Assembly (NCBI RefSeq): GCF_022682495.2
Contig: NC_071391.1
Span: forward strand, 83,182,154-83,246,153
Reading direction: 5' to 3'
DNA: 64,000 bases
Source of the DNA: Desmodus rotundus
Lineage: Eukaryota; Chordata; Mammalia; Chiroptera; Phyllostomidae
How positions within the stretch are numbered: the stretch's first letter is position 1; each line of letters begins with the position of its first letter. Shown here piece by piece: positions 58,691-64,000 of this stretch. The position numbers and the translations under genes are program-made. The notes under the pieces are model-generated. The model ran no database searches. It was not told where the DNA came from and saw nothing but the letters and a program-made list of their open reading frames with translations.

Positions 58691-59310
58691 GAGGACCAAA
58701 ATAAATTAATAATAAAAATAGGAAATATTCTACATGTTTTAGTTGTTCTGAACCCTCTAGTCTGTATATTCCTCAATGGCCCAATGGGACATATACCAAA
58801 AGGAGAGGGTGTTTTGTTGAATTAAAATAAAAGAAAAAGAACAATTTGTTCTGATGATCTCTCAACAAGGTCTTACATAAATCCCTTTTGGTCCTCACAG
58901 CTGCTCAACAATTCTTATATTTTTCTCTTGAATGCCCCAACACACCTCCCACATGGCACTCTTTCTTAAACTTCACTCTCTAAGCCTCCAACCTCAGTTA
59001 GTTCTGTCTTCTCCCTTACTCTCCTCACATGAGCTCACCAACAACTTCCTGGAGATCAACATCACCTGTTCCATTTAGGGCTCTCAGTTACAAACAACAG
59101 AAACTAGCCTTGTTATCTTTAGCAAAACAAGGGGTAGAAGCCAACAGAATCCATACGAGGCTGGAGGAGCAGGCTTGGAAAATACGCAGTACTCAAAAGT
59201 GGTCTGGAGGCTGGGCTGAGGTGTGTGCCTGGGTGCTCCTGTGGCTGCTGCCTCTGATACGCTTGCTGTCACTGCAGGACATGGGTGCTGGACAGCCAGC
59301 CAGCTGACTC
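58691..59310. other. Unassigned DNA
   Basis: 59080-59160 ('ctctcagttacaaacaacagaaactagccttgttatctttagcaaaacaagg') resembles the end of an old DNA transposon or LTR that I cannot name. No gene seen. Confidence 0.35.
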
Positions 59311-59839
59311 TGAGTGGCCATGGTAGCCAGCCTTCAAAATGGCCCTGGTGATCTTCATCCCTGTCTCACACCCCTGGTAGTCCTGTCTGCACTGGGCAGG
59401 GCTTCCCTGTGTATCAAGTGGGATCTTGTGTGTGTGTCTTCCAAGGATAGGTTATACAAGATGTTATGGTTTTTGCCTTTCTCTCTCTTGGATCATTTGT
59501 TCTGGGTAAAACCAGCTGCCATGCCATAAGGTCACTGAAGCCCTACAGAAAGTTCCTTGTGGAGAGAAACTTGAGGCCTCCTACCAACAGCCAATGATGA
59601 ACTGTGGTCTCCTGCTAGTAGTCTTTTATGTGCATCAATCATCTTTGAAGTGGGTCCTCAGCCCCAGTCAAACCTTCAGGTGACTGCAGGCCCAGTCAAA
59701 ATCTTGACTGAAATCTCATGAGGGATCTTAGCCAGAAACACCCAGATGAATTCCTGACCACCAGGAACCGAGAGAAGAAATATCTAAGCCACTAAGTTTT
59801 GAGGTAGTTTGTTATACAGCAATAGGTAACTAATATAAC
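59311..59839 (+). mobile_element. MaLR-type LTR (MLT1-like), plus strand
   Basis: 'ggtagccagccttcaaaatggccc', 'accagctgccatgccataaggtcactgaagccctacagaa', 'gaggcctcctaccaacagcc', 'cagccccagtcaaaccttcaggtgactgcagg', 'ctaagccactaagttttgaggtagtttgttatacagcaataggtaactaatat' follow one ancient LTR from start to end. It is the same type as the reverse copy at 23075-23590. No internal region adjoins it. Confidence 0.75.
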
Positions 59840-59894
59840 TTCCTTCACTTTTGAGTCATACTCACTGCACTGAAAGACCATCTGCTTGACTGAA

Positions 59895-59919
59895 TATGTC
59901 TGGGGTAACACACTGGCTT
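59895..59919. repeat. 25-base direct repeat, copy A
   Basis: Starts tatgtctggggtaacacact and runs to ggctt; identical to 61664-61688. Confidence 0.95.
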
Positions 59920-61663
59920 CTAGGGGCCAGAGGAATAGAATGAGATGAAGAGAGGCTATTTGCTTTTCACCTCTTTAGGTGAGGAGGGCACTGCCTCTAC
60001 TACTAGTGCACACAAAGGGCAGCCCCCTAACTGGATAGTTGGAGCTTGGGCAGTCAAGATGGATACATATTACCCTTTGTATCTCAATTCTGGCAGTGTC
60101 TCTGTTTTTCTAATCACAATCTGCCAGGACCATTGTCTTCCCTCTTCCCTTATTTCTTGTCCCTAGGGGAAATGTATCCTTCCTTCTCTCAAAAGCCACC
60201 CTTGAATTCTACTTGTGCCCGTGGGCCTATTTCCTCCACTGACCTCTTTTCTGGCTCCCATGTTAAATGTTTGCTCTGAATACAAAGATGTTCCCTTTGT
60301 GGGTGAACATCCTCTTCTGGATTTTCTTCCTTAATTTTTCCTCCCCACGTAGGAACAGTCTCTTTGGATCTGGGACCTTTGGAACAACTTTTCCTAGTGA
60401 ACCCCTGTCTGCACAGCCTACCTGGGTAGGAGGTTTGGGGTGGCAAATGGCTCATTCCTGAATGACCAAAAGCCAATGTGCATATGCTCCAGGGAGGTGG
60501 AAACAGTGGTCATGGTCAACTGATGGCACACCTCACATAGGTGCCCTGCTCCCCTCCACCATTCAAAGCAACTCTCTAGAGAAAGGACTTTAAAGTATGG
60601 ATGGGACTCTTGGAGCCCCCTATCCCCACAGACTAGGATGTCACTAGATTGGAAAATTCTTGATGAAGGAACTGTGCCTGTTGCCATTGTGTCCCAGCAC
60701 CTAGCATGATGCCTCAAACCTAGAACATAATCAACAAGCACATGTGGAAAGAATAATAGAGTGATCAATTGAATATATGGAATGTATGGAAGGTGGAGAA
60801 ACTCTGACTGCCACTGCATGTGTGATTGAGGTGGGATTCCCCAGAGAGGCTGTTGAGAGGGAGTGAAAATGAGACCTAGTACTGGGGAAGAGAAATGCTG
60901 CGACAACAGAAGATGCCTGGGAGCAGCAAACGAGAAACAGAGTGAATGCAGTGAGTTAATCTGCCTTCCAGACCCCACTAATTCACCTTCAGCTTCTGGT
61001 TTGCCACAGGGGGGCCTTCTGCTCCTTGTAGCAGAGACCATCCCTAACCTGTCCCACCAGGAGCACAGGTTCTGGTTCAGGCCTAATTCTGAAGACTAGA
61101 ACTTGGGGTCTGAGGTTGAGACTGAGACTGAACTTACTTCCTGAGTTCTACCCTGAGTGCTGGTTCTCGTCTGAACTCCATCTCTTTCCTATGGCTGACC
61201 CCAGGATCCTCTTATTCAGGGGAGATGTTCTACCCACAGGGGAATGGTCTTTCAGGTGCCAACACACAAGGCAATGCAGTAGTTGTGGCATTCCTAACAG
61301 TGAGTGGCATAGTGGAACTGAGGGTCTTTTTGTGATGCTGAAGGGTAATGGGGCCAGAAAGGACTTGAGCCTGGAGGTAGAAAGAACTGGATGTGATGTG
61401 AACTTTCCTCTCTTTCTCCCTTTATTTTTTCTTTTTCTGTTCTTTTTTTCTCTTGTCTTTTTTATTTGGAGTAAGAGGACATATCACAGGTATTAAAACT
61501 GGATGGGGACTCCATCATGTACATCAGATTGAGATAAGTGTGGTGTGATAGTGTTTGTTGTAGCATCTGTTTATAATAAAATGAAATACGTGACAATGCT
61601 ATTAATCTTCCCCCCTTCACTCCATTCCTTACCTCATTTTCCTCAATGCCCATTCCTTAATCT
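59920..61663. other. Unique DNA between two direct repeats
   Basis: Contains the longest non-repeat open frame (minus 60418-61041, 207 codons), which I judge to be chance, a MIR/L2-like tail at about 60690-60745, and a T-rich pyrimidine tract at 61407-61469. No gene recognised. Confidence 0.4.
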
Positions 61664-61688
61664 TATGTCTGGGGTAACACACTGGCTT
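61664..61688. repeat. 25-base direct repeat, copy B
   Basis: Identical to 59895-59919; the flanks differ. Confidence 0.95.
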
Positions 61689-62672
61689 ACCACTCTGTCA
61701 GGAATGTCATCAGGTATCTATCCACTCACAGAATGCCTTTCCTCAGTTCCCTCCTCCTCCTCTCTCTCTGTGGTGTTGGCATTGTGGATCTTGCTTTCTG
61801 TTGGCTTCTGTGACAGCATTTTCTCTGCTGGCATTTCTGACCACCCCTTGGGGCTCCCTCCAACTTTTTCTCTTTTTGTTGTTTGCCTCTTAAATGCAGA
61901 ATACCCTGAAGTTTCATTTTCTACCATATCATCCTTTTACTCCTCTCTGAAGTCCACACATAACCACTGTATTCTTTACCACTCTGTGTAGCCTAGAATT
62001 CCTTTCCAAGTGTTAGACCCACATTTCTGATTGCCCAGCGGGCATCACCACATGGACATATTTGGAAAACACCAAGTCATTTGGTGTGACTATAACATTG
62101 AAGAGGATGTGGAGGTAGGGTAAGAGAATAAGAAGACAGCAAGAGGCAAAGAAGGGTCCATGAATGCCAGAGCTCAGATACCAATAACAGAATCTGCTCT
62201 CTCTAGAGCAAGCAGGAAGTGTTTTAATACAGGGGGTTAGGTGATGCAAAATAATTGGAAGGAATAACAGCCAAGTTTCAGAAGCACTCAGCTGATGGCA
62301 TGATAAAGAAAGCTGCTTCTCCAGTGCATAAAACTGTTGGTCAGGAAATGCCTCCTAAACTTAGAAACTACTGACTGCAGAACAGACTTTCCTCTGCCTC
62401 ACCATCTCCCCAAACTTGATGATCAGAACCCTTCCTCTCTCCCTGACTCAGTTCTGAAACAAAGGCTCACTTGACTGTTCTCATCTGTGGAAGCTGTCAT
62501 ATCTAGAGCTCCACCTATAAGAAATCCTGGGAAATTTATGATTTTATTTCCAACCTCTTCTGCCTTCTATATTAAACCATGTTGGGATAAATGCTGAGCA
62601 AGCCAGTTTACAGTCTCTACCATGCTGTGTGCATTACACATGGTATTACAACTGGCAGTGATCCAAATTTAC
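61689..62672. other. Unique DNA, no gene seen
   Basis: No repeat family recognised. The 148-codon plus frame at 61545-61991 is T/C-rich low-complexity translation with a competing minus frame. Confidence 0.4.
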
Positions 62673-62686
62673 CTGAGTTTGATTTT
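62673..62686. repeat. Target-site duplication, left, of inverted L1
   Basis: ctgagtttgatttt; the partner ctgactttgatttt at 63102-63115 has one difference. Confidence 0.85.
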
Positions 62687-63101
62687 TTAAAAAAATTTAT
62701 TGTTATTCAATTACAGTTGTCTGCATTTTCTCCCCATCCCTCCACCCCATCCCAGCCAAACCCACCTCCCTCTCCCACCTCCACCCTCCTCCTTGGTTTT
62801 GTCCATGTGTCCTTTATAGTAGTTCCTGTAAACCCCTCTCCCCACTGTCCCCTCCTCACTCCCCTCTGGCTATTGTTACATTGTTCTTAACTTCAATGGC
62901 TCTGGTTATATTTTGTTTGCTTTTTTTCTCTTGTTGATCAGCAAATGAGTGGATAAAAAAACTATGGTACATTTACACAATGGAATTCTATGCAGCAGAG
63001 AGAAAGAAGGAGCTTATACCCTTTGCAACAGCATGGATGGAACTGGAGAGCATTATGCTAAGTGATATAAGCCAGGCAGTGAGGGACAAATACCATATGA
63101 T
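62687..63101 (-). mobile_element. Short L1 with 5' inversion (twin priming)
   Basis: 62687-62938 is the L1 3' end in reverse: tail, C-rich 3' UTR, up to the bases just after the ORF2 stop. 62939-63101 is the adjoining end of ORF2 in forward orientation, from 'gcaaatgagtggataaaaaaactatgg' to 'ataccatatgatct'. About 20 bases around the ORF2 stop are missing between the two parts, and they join at a few shared bases (tgatca). One target duplication frames the whole, so both parts came from one insertion event. Confidence 0.92.
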
Positions 63102-63115
63102 CTGACTTTGATTTT
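63102..63115. repeat. Target-site duplication, right, of inverted L1
   Basis: ctgactttgatttt, partner of 62673-62686. Confidence 0.85.
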
Positions 63116-64000
63116 AGAAAGAAATATTATTGACTTGTAATGAATGCCAAGGAAGGGCAGGGGTCAGTCTTGCTTCAGAGGCAATTTCCTCTTTCTCTAT
63201 CTGCTACCTCTGCTTTCCTCAATGTTGATTCCATCCTCTCTACTGAAGATGAATTTTCTCCCAAAGCCTGGAGATGTGTCCATAATGCTGCTGGACACAC
63301 ACCTTTTATCTCTTTCCACTTCAGAGAAAGAGACTAGCTTTTCTTGGTTTTAATTGTAAAAATACCAAGAAAAGACTCTGTTTTATCCAGCTTGACTCGC
63401 ATGCCCACATGTGCAGTGGAAGCAGGGTTCTATGATAGGCAGTCCCTTTGAAAATCTCCTTTTGGAGATGAGTGAGAAGCAGGCACCCAAGGGAGAGGCT
63501 GATAGCATAGTCACAACCACTGGAGAATGACCAGGGGTCAGGAGACTGCCACAGTATGTATCCACTCCACTGTGATACACTTTTGTTTTTTAAGTCCTGA
63601 ATGTGATAGAGAACTAACACAAAATCTTTAGCAGTGAAGTGGCTTCATGAAATAATATTTTTTATTTATCCAATTGCTATCAGGACTAAATGAGGTAATG
63701 AATGTGAAGTACGTAATACATAGTAGGTACTTGTCTTGGTCTGGATTCTCCTAGAAGCTGACTTTGAAACAAGGATTCAATTATGAGTCACTTACTTGGG
63801 AAATGTAGGATTAGCGGAGTGGAGAAGGGAAGGCAGACTATAAAGGCTGCAATGTTAATCCACTCCTACAGTGGTTGACAGGAGCTTAAGCCCATGAGGA
63901 TACTATTGGGAGCCCAACAAAACACATGCCTAAGAATTATCCCACCTGGGAATCAAAGGAGTTCAGATACTTATATATCAACTCTGGAGAGTCATTGGAT
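63116..64000. other. Unique DNA with a MIR-like scrap
   Basis: 63680-63735 ('ggactaaatgaggtaatgaatgtgaagtacgtaatacatagtaggtacttg') looks like the 3' part of a forward MIR. Nothing else recognised up to the window end. Confidence 0.45.

Noticed and set aside
60418..61041. 207-codon minus-strand open frame, the longest outside transposons
   Set aside because: It has no recognisable domain, reads through a MIR/L2-like tail, and has overlapping frames on the other strand. Best explained by chance.
61545..61991. 148-codon plus-strand open frame with hydrophobic stretches
   Set aside because: T/C-rich composition explains the Leu/Ser/Phe content; a minus frame covers the same bases.

Overview
This window is nuclear DNA of a mammal, most likely a yangochiropteran bat. 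Two tRNA-derived SINEs of the bat VES type, each with a clear target-site duplication, are the best evidence. The young L1 copies share a G-rich 3' UTR ending in an 'acaactgtaattgaataacaataaaa' type tail, and there is an ORF1-only HAL1 element; both fit a bat. Older layers (MIR, L2, old L1M 3' ends, MaLR-type LTRs) are those found in all placental mammals. No host protein-coding gene, tRNA, rRNA, CRISPR array or prokaryotic feature was found. The window reads as intergenic or intronic DNA made largely of retrotransposon layers.

Layout. 1-~475: an LTR of an endogenous retrovirus on the minus strand, cut by the window edge. 8602-15622: a near full-length plus-strand L1 with 5' UTR, broken ORF1 and ORF2, 3' UTR and a diverged target-site duplication. 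24.8-28.9 kb: an old L1M end, a VES SINE, a MIR, a hAT-type fragment, and a second old L1M that itself carries a nested L1M end. 28.85-31.31 kb: a MaLR-type LTR split by a full-length minus-strand HAL1 (29180-31174) with a 16-bp duplication and a largely open ORF1. 31.4-34.4 kb: two 5'-truncated L1s of opposite orientation and an older L1M piece. 35.7-42 kb: L2, a complete MaLR-type LTR, MIR, and unique DNA. 43.7-47.1 kb: a truncated L1 and nested old L1s. 52.4-54.86 kb: a 2.5-kb minus-strand L1. 55.8-56.9 kb: a short L1 3' end and a second VES SINE. 58-59.84 kb: an old L1M end and another MaLR-type LTR. 62.69-63.10 kb: a small L1 with the inverted structure left by twin priming. The rest is apparently unique sequence with microsatellites.

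How it fits together. The nesting gives a relative timeline: MIR, L2 and L1M first, then MaLR LTRs, then HAL1, VES and lineage-specific L1s. L1 would supply the reverse transcriptase for the SINEs and for HAL1, which has no ORF2. The most informative items are the HAL1 with its long open ORF1, the twin-primed L1, three L1 insertions without visible target duplications, a 25-bp exact direct repeat 1.77 kb apart, and two weak exon-like segments. I did not find a convincing new biological system. Family names are from memory of repeat consensus sequences, without a database search.
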